From: Yamagishiella unicocca
Taxonomy: Eukaryota > Chlorophyta > Chlorophyceae > Chlamydomonadales > Volvocaceae
Length of the DNA: 64,000 bases
Reading direction: 5' to 3'
Assembly (NCBI GenBank): GCA_003116995.1
Contig: BDSL01000095.1
Span: forward strand, 62,001 to 126,000
This document shows positions 11,490 through 23,242 of this stretch, in pieces. The notes below the pieces were generated by a model. It did no database searches and was not told where the DNA came from. It saw nothing but the letters and a program-made list of their open reading frames with translations. Positions within the stretch are counted from its first letter, which is position 1; every line of letters begins with the position of its first letter. Both the position numbers and the translations under genes were made by a program.

Positions 11490-12955
11490 TCTGTATTCCG
11501 CTAGGTATTTTCGTGCTGCCCACGTGTGTCTGGCGTAATCTCGCTTCTCCTAAGTTACAGCTGCGAATCATTTCCACTATCCATGACACCATGAGCCGAG
11601 ATATTTGATGGGCCGTACATGCCGTTAGTTTCGGCTGGACGTAATTGCTACGTCATCAACAAGCTTCATCAGCAATATCCAATATGGTAGTGGGACACTC
11701 AGTAAGTACAGGTTGTTCGCCAGGTATACGTGCTTGCGTATCATGCCTGGCTGTCACTCTGGTATTGAACCAGCAGGCGGCCCCACCTGCGCCGGCAGGA
11801 TCCACTGCAGGGGCAGTGTGAGAGTCCTGACCTCGTGTTCTATGCCGGAGAGGACGCTGCTGCTCATGCGGACCACCTCGCTGGACAAGGGCGCTGTCAT
11901 GCTGCCAAGGTTGTCTGGTTCTAGGTCGGCGGTGAGGCCGCACCCGGATGCGTTGCCTTGCCCCAGGTGTTGCACCTAGTGCGCCTGACACTTGTAGAGA
12001 CAGCACCGGCCTTTTCGACACATTCTTCTAGGCAAGTGATGCCGACCGGGGCCTCAGGCAACGGCGTGCAAAGAAAACTTTCAAACGGTTGAAAACCTAG
12101 CAAGATTCATTGTACGTACAAGGCAACTAACTTCTAGCCGTCACCGCATAGGGTCCCTACGGCTAGGTGTGCATTGGGACAACACCCAACCCAACTGATT
12201 GGGAAAACACCCAACCATACCGCCATTCGTGGTGACCTAACATACAGGTTGGCGATGCAATATAACCCAAGAGCGCATTCAAAAACCCATAGCCAGAAAA
12301 CATTTCCAACACCCCTGGACAACAAAGGAAGTTGGACCCGCAACAAATAAGGAACCACTCTGAGTGGGGCGCCTAATGGGGCTGGGGATCAGCATGACGA
12401 ACAATTTTCGTATGGGCTCCCGGTATGGGCTCCCGTTAGGAAAATCCCCCCACACCCCATTCACCCCCCAGAGAAGCCACATCGTGACGTCAACGACGAT
12501 CACCAGCCCCCGCGGATGCCCAGGTACACAAGCCTGAGACTCTGTGGACTTGAGGCTCCATGGGACAAGAATGCAGCCGGAGACGAGCGAACACCGTCAC
12601 GAAGAGGCACAAGAACCCCTGCAGTCAGGTAGGCTACCGTTGACTCCGGTCCCATGCACCCACCTCCTATCATCCGCAAGGGCGGTAGGTGCCAACCGAC
12701 GGCAGAGCAATCCTTACCGGTTTATTGACTTTCCCTTTCTCAAGATAAGAAAGATTATTTTCACGCAATTTGGACTGCGAGTCCTTCTGCGCAGTCCACC
12801 TGGTCTGGTCCGCTCAGCCACAGGCCAGCCAGGCCATAAATACATTCCCCTGGTAACAACACCGTTTGTACCGGTTCACTCTGTACCCTATATCCACTGC
12901 TGCAGACCTTGCTGCTGCCGTACGGCCACAGCACATCCAGTCGGCACGCTAGCTA
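11490..12955. other. intergenic with a possible LINE tail remnant
   Basis: A minus-strand frame at 11754-11975 (73 codons) reads smoothly (GLTADLEPDNLGSMTAPLSS) but matches no family I recognise, and no flanking exons are evident. At about 11976-12003 the sequence TGCGCCTGACACTTGTAGAGAC resembles a LINE tail. A direct repeat of GTATGGGCTCCCG lies at 12410-12435. Nothing else can be supported. Confidence 0.35.
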
Positions 12956-14222
12956 TCAATGAAAATCAATTGCAGCGTTTCTTTGGGGAGCCGTCTCAAC
13001 TCGGAACAGGGTAAACTCCGAACACCACTCGCACAGCTCGTTATACTCCTGGTTCACTATGCCGTATCCTAAGTTGGCCAAGTGGAAAAAGAACAGCGAC
13101 AAATCCAGGAGGCCAAAGTCCTTGCGGCCCCACTGCGGGTGCAGGTCGTTGTTGTCCAATGACTGCCTCCCTTGGGTCCAGTGCACCTCCACGGAAATCT
13201 GTTCCGGGAGGGCGTAGGAGTGCTCGTGCCACTCGGCAAACACTGGGTACTCGTACCGCTCGACGTCGATTTTCAAAATGCCAACTGCATCTACGTCTAT
13301 TGCCGAGAGAAACTGCCCATATGTGACTACGTTGGGGGCGATCCTTGAGGCCTTGGTGGATCCCACACACAGCTTGTGGAAGGTGTGACGGGCTGACAGG
13401 GTTTTCCCCTCGCACGTGCAATCCAAGGTGGCGACTCTGCAGGCCGTCTCGTTGAGCATGGCCTCTTCAAATCTGCACCATGCGCATACAGAGTGTGCCA
13501 TGATCAACTCAGGGGAATGCGGGAGGGGAGATAGTACAATGCGGGCACCGTACGGGCTGCGATAACGAGAATGGATTGATCTGCTGGGAGCATGCGAGCA
13601 ACTGTGACACCGAAGAGCCCACTGTAACCACTCGCTTAGCCGGGAACCCCCCGGTAGGAGTTATCGAGCGCACCTGAAGTCCATGTTGCTCCCCATGGAC
13701 AGTATGACGCAGGGTGATTCCAACGCGGAAGGTTCGCACAGCCACTTGCCGCCGTCGCCAGGCGGCCCCACGCGTCTCAACGGCCTGCCCGGAGGGCAAG
13801 AGATGGACGGCTGGAAAAATTCAAACCGCTCCCTGCCTTTCGGTTGATCGGTGTTGCCCTTGGCCACGATGAACTTGTTTAAGCAGGATATGGGGGAGGT
13901 AATGGGCGTGAACGAGGTTCAGTTACGGAATAGGTGGACACACACGGAGTGCAAGAAAGAGTGCGCAGGCTCTATATACCCACACGGAGTGCAAGAAAGA
14001 GTGCGCAGGCTCTAATACCTTTTCGGTCCTCTGAAATAGGCGCGAGCGCCATAATGATAAGTTGTGAGCAGCCCGAGCTGCCCATTCGCCTCCTCCATGT
14101 AACGTGACACGGAGTGGAACTTGAGGGCCCGTTCTGAGTGCGGCATGGGAGATTATGAAACTCCACAGTAGCAAAGTGCTTATCAGAAGCGTGACCTGAG
14201 GCCCCATGGCTGGCGGTCTCAC
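12956..14222 (-). CDS. FkbM/METTL24-like methyltransferase, 3 exons, secretory N-terminus
   Basis: Model: exon 1 14222-14019 (phase 0, donor AAAAG/GTATT), exon 2 13873-13674 (acceptor AACAAG, donor TTCAG/GTGCG), exon 3 13472-12956 (acceptor GTGCAG). The phases agree and give 306 residues. Residues of about 1-25 are a signal peptide (MGPQVTLLISTLLLWSFII). Exon 2 carries the family signature FEFFQPSISCPPGRPLRRVG, then GDGGKWLC and CVILSMGSNMDF. Across the junction comes RFEEAML. Exon 3 has GILKIDVERYEYPVF near residue 200, the FkbM-type Asp-containing motif, then SVEVHW. Such proteins are putative SAM-dependent methyltransferases acting in the secretory route. The substrate is unknown. The exon 2 acceptor is the least certain point. 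Confidence 0.8.
13941..14013. repeat. 33-bp direct duplication in intron 1 of the methyltransferase
   Basis: Bases 13941-13973 (CACACGGAGTGCAAGAAAGA and on) are repeated exactly at 13981-14013, period 40. The second copy ends six bases from the predicted exon 1 boundary, so the duplication lies beside the 5' splice site. Confidence 0.9.
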
Positions 14223-15585
14223 TGCGAACGAGTCGAGAGCGGTGTTATCGTACGTGACGCCTATACGCCGCAGGTTCGGGCTCGTGGACAGTTTCCGAGT
14301 ACAAGCTCTGAACGAAGGGTCGCAAAGTCCTCATCCACAAATCGATGTCCGACAGAAATTAGGCCGTACTGTCTGTTAGGGCTAGTTCACATGTGAAAAT
14401 ATATGGCCAATTCGCGGTGCTTGTCCCGGCGAATTGGTGCGAATTGGTGCGAATTGGTTGCGAACCGAATGGCAACAATTGGCAAAATTGGCAAATCCGG
14501 CAAATTGGCATTAATTCGTCATCACGTCGACATTTGCGCTGTTGCTAGTCATTTCCTCCTATGAATATCTTGCATTAGTACATACTGTAGGCTTTGGCGC
14601 GAGCTTTGGCGCGAACGGTGTAGGGTGTTGACGTTTTATGGCCGGACTGGTGATATCCTTACTGTAGAAGGCCAGAAGTATATCAAAGGCGTAATGGGCG
14701 TAAACTTACTGGCGGCGACATCAAAAACCGGAGGATCAGCAGCGCAATGGCCGGTGACATCGTCCGCCGCCACATTTATGCCAACGTATAGGCGAATGTT
14801 CCTTACGTTGTATAGTGTATAGTTAACCAATTCGTAAACCTTATGGAATTTGTGCATAATTGCGCATCAGAGCGGAGGTGCGCATGTGAACACCCGGGGT
14901 GTTACACCCCAACACCGGATTGTCGCGAATTTTCAAGAACCCGAATTACCACATCTGAAGCATATTAAGGGCGCCATACCGCCATTCACATATGATGCCG
15001 ATATTTTTGACTCCGAATTACCACAGTGGATGGGCCACTGTCCTCAGGCGCATGTGCATTGGCTGCCTGGCCTAGTCCAGTATCAGCTCATCACGTGCCT
15101 GGTATGCGGGTTGCCCTGCGAGAACACTGCGAAAGTCCTCCTTCTGAACTGCCATAAGCCCCGTGTCAGAAGGAGGGGTTCAGCCCCTAGGCGGAGCGCG
15201 CGTCCACGTTCGCAGGGCTGGTCCCAGCTCCGTCTCTGAGTGCTCGGCTCACTCATCAGAACTTCCAGGTGCATGTATGAAAGAGAAGATATGACAACGT
15301 GTGCGCACGAGAAAACCTGTGCACACAAGAAAACCCAAGGTCATGCCTGTGCTTCTCGCGCGCTTGCTATTGGCGGTTACAAACGGGAGGAATGAGGAAA
15401 CTATACGAACAGAAGCTCAAATGGACGCGCAGGTGCATCTATGCGGTACAACTTGCAGCCTATGGACCCATACTCCACTGCTGAGTCGACGCATTTCCAC
15501 ATCCCGCAGCCCTCCGCAGCCATGTGGCGCCCTGCGCACCCATCTAATTATCGCGCCCTGTAACACCCCCAAACTTACGAAATTA
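14223..15585. other. intergenic, simple repeats only
   Basis: Degenerate GCGAATTGGT / GGCAAATTGGCA repeats lie at about 14410-14510 and a GCTTTGGCGCGA doublet at 14591-14614. No gene was recognised. A plus-strand frame at 14850-15239 has no known motif. Confidence 0.4.
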
Positions 15586-15587
15586 GT

Positions 15588-15650
15588 AGTAGTAACTGTT
15601 ACAGTGGGTTCCAGACCGGAAGGTAGAACCATCGGGCACATCGCGTTGTA
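15588..15650 (-). mobile_element. LINE 3'-end fragment
   Basis: GTAGTAGTAACTGTTACAG followed by TGGGTTCCAGACCGGAAGG and TAGAACCATCGGGCACATCGC is the reverse complement of the LINE 3' end, cut off after about 60 bases. Confidence 0.8.
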
Positions 15651-15951
15651 AAGCCACTGCATTATACCGCTGAACGCGTCGCCATGAAATGGAAAGCATT
15701 CCGCGTTGCGGCGCGTTGTAGGCGATCGTGAGCAGGCGATAACTTATATGTTGTTGTGCGGATTGAGAAGTCACTCACGGGCCGGAAGGGAGACTCCCGC
15801 GGCGGAAGGTTGAGGGATGCCTCCATGATCTCCGGGGGGTGTAACCCACGGTTACGGGAAGCCAGCTGCGTGTAGCGCTCGCGTAAGACCGGCCCAGTAG
15901 CATAAGTGAACCTTCGCGAAATGGGTCCGGCATAAAGGGAAAACAACAAGC

Positions 15952-16182
15952 TGGAACCCACTGTAGCCGTTACAACAACAAGTTCGGTGGGTGCGCATGC
16001 GACCGACCTGGCTGCTGCTCTGTGTGCCTACGGCCTGTCGATTTGGTGTTCTGGTGGTTTGCCTTTGTTCCGGTGCAGGTCGGTCTTTGTCTCCTCCGTC
16101 TTTTTCAGTGTCAGGCGATGCGCCCGATGGTTCTACCTCTTGGTCTGGAACCCACTGTAACCGTTACAACAACAAGCTCATC
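15952..16182 (+). mobile_element. LINE 3'-end fragment (about 190 bp) plus a second terminal micro-copy
   Basis: Bases 15990-16182 run parallel to the 3' end of the LINE at 27.0-29.4 kb. They include GTGTTCTGGTGGTTTGCC, TGTCTCCTCCGTC, GTCAGGCGATGCGCCCGATG, and end in GAACCCACTGTAACCGTTAC then AACAACAA. Just before, at 15952-15980, a second terminal motif (GGAACCCACTGTAGCCGTTA then CAACAACAA) stands alone. Two insertions therefore lie side by side in the same orientation. Confidence 0.8.
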
Positions 16183-17284
16183 AGATTCAGGCAGCTTACG
16201 AAGCCCAATGCCATCAGTCTATGTCGAACCCGTTGCGGGTTTGTTATCGGTCACAGCCACTCGGCCCACGGAACTATGTGTAACTGTGTTCCTCCACAAT
16301 CACGTCCGCATGTGTTCGAGGCAGGGCTTACTCATGACCCTAAGGCCTCAGTCCTCACCTGTGCCACACTCGCGCCAGGTGGCGCTGCATCTTGGCCAGC
16401 CACTCCGGGCTGATGGCGTTGTGGACGTCCGGCACCGACTCCAGCGCCGACTCGCGAATGCGCACCGAGAAGGAGTCCCAGTCGAAGATGCTTTCGAACA
16501 CGCCGTGTACGTTGTCCATCACCACCAGCGGCACACAGCCGTGCAGGAAGGAGTCCTCGGCGCGGGGCGACCAGCCGTCACCTGAGCGGCCGGGAAGGAG
16601 GCTGCTGGTAAGGAAAAAGACACTCCAGCCAACCCGCCTAGGTATGCGTGCCTGTCCCTTGGAGGAGGGCCGGGAGACGAAGGGGCCCGCACCAAGCCAG
16701 CTAGCCAACTGAGCACTTAACGAGATGACCCACGCCTCAGCCCAATCTCCCCGGCTTAGCACCGTTTTACGCGCTGGCGTCCAGCCGAGCGTCGGGCTAG
16801 TACCACCCTCCGACCGCAATCGCATGGCTACCTCGGACGTTTTGACCCGTGTTCATGAAAGAATTAAGGATTGCACTCCCCGACTTTCAGCCCCGTCCTC
16901 CTTCCTCCAAACCATACACGCCCGCACCTGGAGCCACCAGACAGAACTTAGATCTCGACATGTGCTCGCTGTATGGCCTCTCAATGGTCTCCCCGTTGCC
17001 AATGTAAATCTTGTGCTTGGCAGCCCAGTCGCCTTCATGTAAGCTGCGCGCGCGGGAGGAAACCAGAGAGGTGGGAAACGAAGGGGGCCTTCTTCATTGG
17101 CCTCAACCTGCTGTTGACAGCGCACACAGTGGCCACGACAAACAGCCCCATGCGGCGCGGCAAGGTAGCAACGCGCATAGTATCTTGCGTTAATACGACG
17201 CATCGCCTTTTTGACATTTGAGGGCTCGCTCTCATTGTCCTAACACATACTACAATATTACAACAACAACAACATACACAATTA

Positions 17285-17578
17285 CAATAACAGAGAGGCG
17301 GCCGGTCCCGATGGTTGCATCGTTGCGGCGCTTCACTGGTTCGTCGGTTGCTGGGCTGTTAGGTTGGTTGGTGGTCGGTTCCTGATAGGGGAGCCTCTAG
17401 CGCAAATTCCCCCTGGGCTGCTGGCTGCTGATCTGTTTGTCTACGGCCTGTCGATTGGTGTTCTGGTGGTTTGCCTTTGTTCCGGTGCACGCCGGTCTCT
17501 GTCTCCTCCGTCTTCCTCAGTGTCAGGCGATGCGCCCGATGGTTCTACCTCTTGATGTGGAACCCACTGTAACAGTAT
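17285..17578 (+). mobile_element. LINE 3'-end fragment, about 290 bp, inside the exostosin intron
   Basis: It matches the 3' part of the LINE at 27.0-29.4 kb over its full length. The matches include GCATCGTTGCGGCGCTTCAC, GGTTGGTTGGTGG, CCTGATAGGGGAGCCTCTAG and the end GGAACCCACTGTAACAG. It lies antisense to the exostosin fragment. It is the longest of the truncated tails. Confidence 0.85.
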
Positions 17579-17579
17579 C

Positions 17580-17702
17580 TGGACAGGGTTACAAGGACCC
17601 TCTGGAAAGTTTGTTTCGCGCCCTTTTCCGTATTGTTTTCGGCCACTTTGTAGAGATTGATCTACGGCACTGCACGTTACTGGGACAGGGTTACAAGGAC
17701 CC
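17580..17702. repeat. 20-bp direct repeat flanking 83 bp
   Basis: GGACAGGGTTACAAGGACCC occurs at about 17580 and again at about 17683. The repeat lies immediately after the LINE tail. The 83 bases between the copies hold nothing recognised. Confidence 0.75.
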
Positions 17703-17996
17703 AAAGTCCAAAAGTTTCCCCGTATCGCGGTCGATGTACGGATGCCACTAACCGAGGCAACTGATATTCGACAAAGTCTTTGAATGATTTAGGTTCCACT
17801 CCGTGTGCCACTCCCGCCCGCCTGACAGCGCTTATAGGAACAGCTTCTGGTGAATGCCTCGGCTGTAGCGGTCGTTGCGGGCTGCGCCAATGTCGCCGCG
17901 GAAGTAGAGCAGGATGTCGCGCTCCAGGGGAGGGGCGCCCAATAGAGGGGACGTCTGCAAATGGTCGGGATGCTTGAAGGCAGGGATGACCAAATC

Positions 17997-18858
17997 CTAT
18001 GGACGTAAGACGCGGCACAGCCCCAATGTGAAAACATTTCACGAAACGGGTGTTGCACAACACCGAGATAGGGGCAGTGGCGGCAGCGGTAAAATGATAG
18101 GACAACAAGGGACGGTATTTTATCGGGGGCGGGGGGTCCTCTGAACCGTTATCGCAAGATCACTGCTTAATTTGAGGACGCGGAGGGCTAAGGTAGTGCT
18201 TGGCCGTATATATCGCAATAAGCCTTACGTTCAGGATAGTACTACTACTGCACTTGAAGAACCCAACAGCTCAATGCTATTTCAAGAAGATGTTATGTCG
18301 CTGAGGCTGTAAGAGGTGTACTTTGGCGTCTGCGCTTTGGCGTGCCAAGTTGGGGAGGGTTGGCGCGTGGCAAATCCGCCTAAAAACAGCTGTTATAACC
18401 CCGAATGACACATTATCCTGCGCAATTGCCTAATCCAGCAGGCGCTTTAACCGTGTACACCAGACCAACGATTCACTTCTCGTATTAGTAACTGTTACAG
18501 TGGGTTCCAGACCTCGTGTATCAGTCCACAAGTTCCTTATCCTAGAAGATTGCGGGAGCCCTCAATGATGGTAACGCACCAGAGGAAGAACGATGTGCAC
18601 AGTGCACCGTGGGCTTACCGTCCAATTAGAGTAATTACAGAGTTGCATGCCTTCTTGCCTATGCTCTCCCGCCCGCACGCCAGTACGCCCCAGCCAGCAG
18701 CCATTCCATCCCATGACCTCCGGGCCCTGGGTCATTTCCAGCTAGGGGCAGTTGTCTTCTCCATTGATTGCTCGTTCATCCATACTTACTTTTGTGGCCT
18801 TCGTCCCCTCCTTGTGACCTTGGCCGATCATACGCAATCCTAGCATTCTGCACCAAGC
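17997..18858. other. no gene recognised; one LINE terminal micro-copy at 18487-18512
   Basis: ATTAGTAACTGTTACAGTGG then GTTCCAGACC at 18487-18512 is a minus-oriented LINE terminus. The rest lies between the exostosin fragment and the GT49 gene and shows no conserved motif. Confidence 0.5.
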
Positions 18859-21800
18859 TTATCTTTGGCTATCTTGCCACCATGGCAGGACCGCGCGACA
18901 GTGCCGTGTTGCCTGATCTATTAATGGCTCATACTTCCCCGCTGACATCATCCGCATCGCCGTTCTATAGGTAGCCTCGTTCCGGTTAAAAAAAGCTTCC
19001 CGAACTCGTGTTTTTGTGCCGTCGATATCGACGTACTGCACGTGTTCACGTGCCACCGTATGAGGAAGGAGGTGGGGCAGGCGGAGGGTGTCAAGGTACC
19101 CAGTATTAATGACACGGGGCGGGTAATGAGGGGCAGGCAGGGGGAGAGGCGCGGAATTCTGTTGCTGTGCAGCAACACGTGCTTCACATGGTGTCCGACA
19201 CCCAGTAATCGGCCACCATACTTGCTCCGTGCATTAATTAGGCGCACTCACCTTGGACAGCGCCTCAATAAGCTTGACTTGGTGTGCGGACGCGTGGTTT
19301 GATTTGAACGTATGGGCGGTAGGCGCAGGCTTGTGTGGGACGTGTGCCACCCACACGTCCGGCAGGATTCGGAACGCGAACTTCAACCATGCCACATAGA
19401 AAACGTGAACCACCTTGTTTTGATGATAACCCCTGTGCAGCAAGCCAGCCAGTATATGTGTGGCGAGTTGATCAGAGGGTAATCAGCGCTTATTGGTTTG
19501 CAGACGTTTGAAGATAACAGTTGGCGTGCTTATACACGACGTGACAAGGAACAGGCAGCTTGCAAGGCTTCTAGCCTCTCCCAAATGGCGAGCACTGGTG
19601 TAAGGAAGAAGCCAATCTGAAAAGGAAGACCGACACCTCATTAAGGCCCAATCCGATAGCTACAGGGCAGCTGCACACTTGCCTGAACCGAGCATCGTAT
19701 AGCGGATGCCAAATCCTGTAAGGTGGATGTCATCAACGGACCAGAGGTGTCATGATTAACGCACGGAAATGGTGCATGGTGAGAACTATATTGGAGGCCT
19801 CAGCTGCCGCTGGCGGACGAATGTCGTTTGCGTCCGGTAGTCCCAATCGACAGGGTCCCGGGAAGCGCTTCCATTCCGCGTTGATATAGACACCCAGCCA
19901 CGTACCTGGAGGCGATGAACCATGGCTCGTAGCCCCTCCGGAACTCCACACCATACTCAGATTCCTCCTTGATCCATTTCTCGTAATTGGTTGGGCCGTG
20001 GCCGTTTTTATAAATGTCAAAGGCGAAAGGTTGAATGTGGTTCGCAGATTTCCACATGTCCGACAGCTTATACTTGTCTTCAGGACGCACTACGGCCATG
20101 GATGAGGTGGGAGGCACCGATAAAACCAGTTGTTGGAATCTATTCAGGACCAGTACCGTAAAGACCAGCATGACAGGGACGCATGTTGTCATACACGTCT
20201 CCTTGTCAAAAGGTAGGGGGCGCCGCGTATGGACTTGGGTTCATCTGGCGGTGCTAGATGGGGGACCATCCAGTCAATGCCCCTGTGCCCTGTGCTGTAC
20301 ACATGCGACGGCGGCAACCCTTACAGCCTCATGGTCAAGGTCGCACGCAGTTGTCACCTGCAAGTGCAGCCTTCACCACTTCGCTGCGCTGTGTCAAGTT
20401 TAGGCCGGAAGCCGCGTCCCATGCTGGAAGGACCCACACAGCACGCTCCTGCTCAGCTCTCCGCTGTAGCTCAGCGGCCCTGCGGAAATTCATGGCACCA
20501 CAGCACATAGAACTCATACGGATCTGCGTTTGGAAGTGCACAACACCTGAGAAGCCAACAGGGCCTGGACGAGGGTGATGTAGTTACTCTCGCAGCAATG
20601 AGGTAAACCCTACGTCTTGCAGCTTTATTATGTCTTGCAGCTGAAGCAGGCTATGATCACTAAACACTGCTGCTCTTTCGCAACTTCTGTCACAGGATTG
20701 CAAAGGCGCAAGGACGTCATGACGCATCGTGTAGCGTGCAGCCCGGTCGCCATCCCAGACTCCAAAGCCCGTCGCGCCAGAGCCCACACCTTCCGCCTAT
20801 GCTGTCGTCCGCGAGCAGTTGGTTCGCTAGACCCCAGCTAGCTGACAGGTCCACATCAAGCATAGCCACCAGAGGTGTTGTGGCCGCTAGCAAAGCCGCA
20901 TTCCGAAGCGCGTTGATCGGCATAAGCGCAATTAACGCGTCGTCAGCCACTACCTCGTACAGCAGCGACAGCCGCAGCGCACAAGCTGGTGAAGCCGATG
21001 ATGATGAGCCCGAGCCATCTTCCATCCCCGCACCGTTATTTTCACCGGCAGCACTGCGGTCCTCAAGCTGCCTGAAGATGGTATCCAGTGTGGCGGTGGC
21101 ATTCTGCAGTTCAGCGATGTTGGCTGGGGAAAGGCCGGCTTGCTGCTGATTGTCGTCCTCCGGAGCTGCACCTTCCCTGGTCGACGCATTTTGAATCTGC
21201 ACATCTGTCAGTTTTTGGACAAGCGGGATCCACACAACTGCAGAGAGCGGGCCCCCCGGATAGCTGTGGCACTGCGAGACGAGAGCCTGCGGGATTACGG
21301 CAACAGGAAAGCAACGGTCAGCCGGTCGTCCATCCACGTATACGTCCTAGGTGGCTTTGGTCTAAGCGGGTTTCATCTAAGGGGAGCTCTCCCGTACGTT
21401 TTGCCCTCATTATAGCGGTGGGAACTACTAGGTGCCCTATGTTCTCCACTAGATACATCATGGAACAATAGGGATCTGCCTTCCGTCGGTGCGTTGACAC
21501 AACGTCCGCGGCGGAGGTAATCGCTGGCTGCATGCCCCTGCCCGTGTATCGGCTTGAGCGCCCTGTGTATCGGGTCCTCTGTGCAAAACCGCAAGCAGCA
21601 ACTGGATCTCGTACAGGGGTGGAAACCTACGCTTTACGGTTTTACACTTTACGCTTTTCGGCTACTGCAAATTACGGTAGGGCTCAAAAACGACCGTATT
21701 TTTACGGTACGACGGCGTAACGTAAATTACGGTGGCCATTTTGGTAAACTTTGCTTCCACCGAAGGCGCCCAGGGTTACAGAATAGTAAGGAAAGGGAGG

Positions 21801-22894
21801 GTTACAAGGGGGTAACCAAACTAAGGGGCTATGGGGTCCAACAAACCCTCGAGCGGTTTACCCACTGGTAACCCACTGGTTGGGTTGCCCACCAGGGAGT
21901 AACATTCCGGAGGGGTGGGTGGGGGGTTCGGCAGGGAGCAAGCACCCGGTCGGTTGGGTTAGAGGCTCGGTTTGCCAAACTGAGGGGTAACCGACTTTCA
22001 TATGCCATAGGGCTGGCTGAGGCGGCAACACTGGAATACCGCTTGCGGACCTAGGAGTTGCAGCTAGCAGGGTAGAGCTGTTTTTCAACACCGTGTTCAT
22101 GTTTTCCGTGGTGACGGCGGGCTTACTGGGTCGCTGGTAGGCCATTCATGCATACGACTCGCAACTAGGAGCAGAAAATGATGGAAAAAGATAAACCTCG
22201 TGAAAATAAGCGAAAAAGCATTGTGGGTCCCTAGAAAAGGTCACGGAGTACGGGACCGTAATTATTACGGTCGACCCCGAGGTAGGGCCAGCCGTAATTC
22301 TACGCTTTCCTACGCTTTACGCTTTACGCTCTACGTAATTTTCGGTCCCTTATGTCTATTACGCCGTAAGTTTCCACCCCTACAGTTTCGTACGCTTATG
22401 GCATTACACGACCTCAGACCAACCTCGACTCTGCTCAGGTCTGACATAGTGAAGACGGTGAGGCGCATAGACGTTTTGTGTTTGCTCCACCATACTCGAT
22501 GTAGGCGCAGGCTGAAATATGAAAATAAAAAACCATTTGTAAGGACACGCAAGCGCACTGTCCAAGTCAACGCCGGCGCATACCGCGACTGCCTATGCTG
22601 CGGACGCACGCCTGTCCTCGCCAATGTCCTCGCCAACACATGTCGCTTTGTAACACACCTTCGACTTGGCCGACCGCCCATGAAATCTTTAAACGTAGCG
22701 CTGCCACTGTAATTGGCGTTGTAGCACGACACCAGGTCTTGCTCAGGGCTGGCAACAACGGTAGACGCTGCACCTGCGCTAGTAAGTCGGCCATCAAAAG
22801 GTCCTGCATCCAAGGTATCCGCAAAGCTGATACTTGCACTTTGGATTAATAGTAGGAAGAGTAGCCAGCATGCTAAATATGTACAATCAAACAT
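18859..22894 (-). CDS. GT49 (LARGE-like) glycosyltransferase, multi-exon
   Basis: Exons from 5' to 3' on the minus strand: 22894-22659, [an unresolved part], 21286-20790, 20479-20358, 20089-19906, 19432-19252 and 19035-18859. Phases agree at every resolved junction among the last five exons except 19906/19432, where a short exon may be missing. Exon 1 has a signal anchor (CWLLFLLLIQSASISFA) and CYNANYSGSATFKDF. Later come SQCHSYPGGPLSAVVWIPL, LMPINALRNAALL, the DxD-like MLDVDLS, VWVLPAW, QPFAFDIYKNGHGPTNYEKW, YEPWFIASR, QNKVVHVFYVAWLKFAFRIL and DVWVAHVPHK. These follow Glyco_transf_49 order. The enzyme should act in the Golgi; donor and acceptor are unknown. A TIR element sits in the intron after exon 1, and the exon before 21286 was not found, so the gene may be disrupted. 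Confidence 0.8.
21615..22381. mobile_element. candidate non-autonomous hAT-like element in GT49 intron
   Basis: It begins AGGGGTGGAAAC (21615) and ends with the exact complement GTTTCCACCCCT (22381), a perfect 12-bp terminal inverted repeat. Flanks are TCTCGTAC on the left and, four bases beyond the right end, TTTCGTAC (7 of 8 match), an imperfect candidate target-site duplication. Both ends are rich in TACGCTTTACG-type repeats, like the CGTAAA-rich ends of the 55343-56651 element. The interior has GGTTACAAGG and CCCACTGGTAACCC repeats. No transposase is seen. Confidence 0.6.
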
Positions 22895-23242
22895 TTAAGT
22901 AAGTAGTAAAGTAGCGCAATCTCTACGCTAACAACGTTGCGTCTGATGCTTTCCTTCCACCACCTCTATGCCAATGCAATGCGAAGTTGGTTGTTAATTG
23001 CTTTTGAAATGCACCTTGTTGGATATGGTACGGGCAACGCCGTATACGACGTGGGACTCACGCAACTTGCGTTGTTATCGTGTTCCGTATTAATGCGCTA
23101 GATTACGCCCCGTAATAATTACGCCTAATACGCTCAGAAAAAGCTCAATACGGCGTGACGCAAGGGTTCCGTTTGGGATACTGGGATCTAGATGCAAATA
23201 GGCCAGCAAGTGGTGGGAGTCACCGGCCTAGGCAACAGAGGG
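22895..23242. other. upstream of GT49 gene; short CGTAAT-rich stretch
   Basis: ATTACGCCCCGTAATAATTA then CGCCTAATACG at about 23102-23132 resembles the end repeats of the hAT-like elements, but no terminal inverted repeat was found. The promoter of the GT49 gene should lie here. No core element can be named. Confidence 0.35.

Larger units (their letters stand above)
16359..17996 (-). pseudogene. exostosin (GT47) glycosyltransferase fragment, three exons, broken splice donor
   Basis: Exons on the minus strand: 17996-17836 (DLVIPAFKHPDH, LLYFRGDIGAARNDRYSRGI), 17043-16928 (EGDWAAKHKIYIGNGE, SRSKFCLVAPG) and 16581-16359 (DGWSPRAEDSFLHGCVPLVV, FESIFDWDSFSVRI, ending ARVWHR). These are consecutive blocks of the algal/plant exostosin domain, and the phases match across both introns. 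The donor after the first exon reads ATAAGC where GTAAGC would fit the phase, so it appears mutated. A LINE 3' end occupies that intron (17285-17578). Neither the N-terminus nor the last exon (a donor GTGAGG follows 16359) is found. This is probably a dead fragment. The family transfers sugars in the Golgi. Confidence 0.8.
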
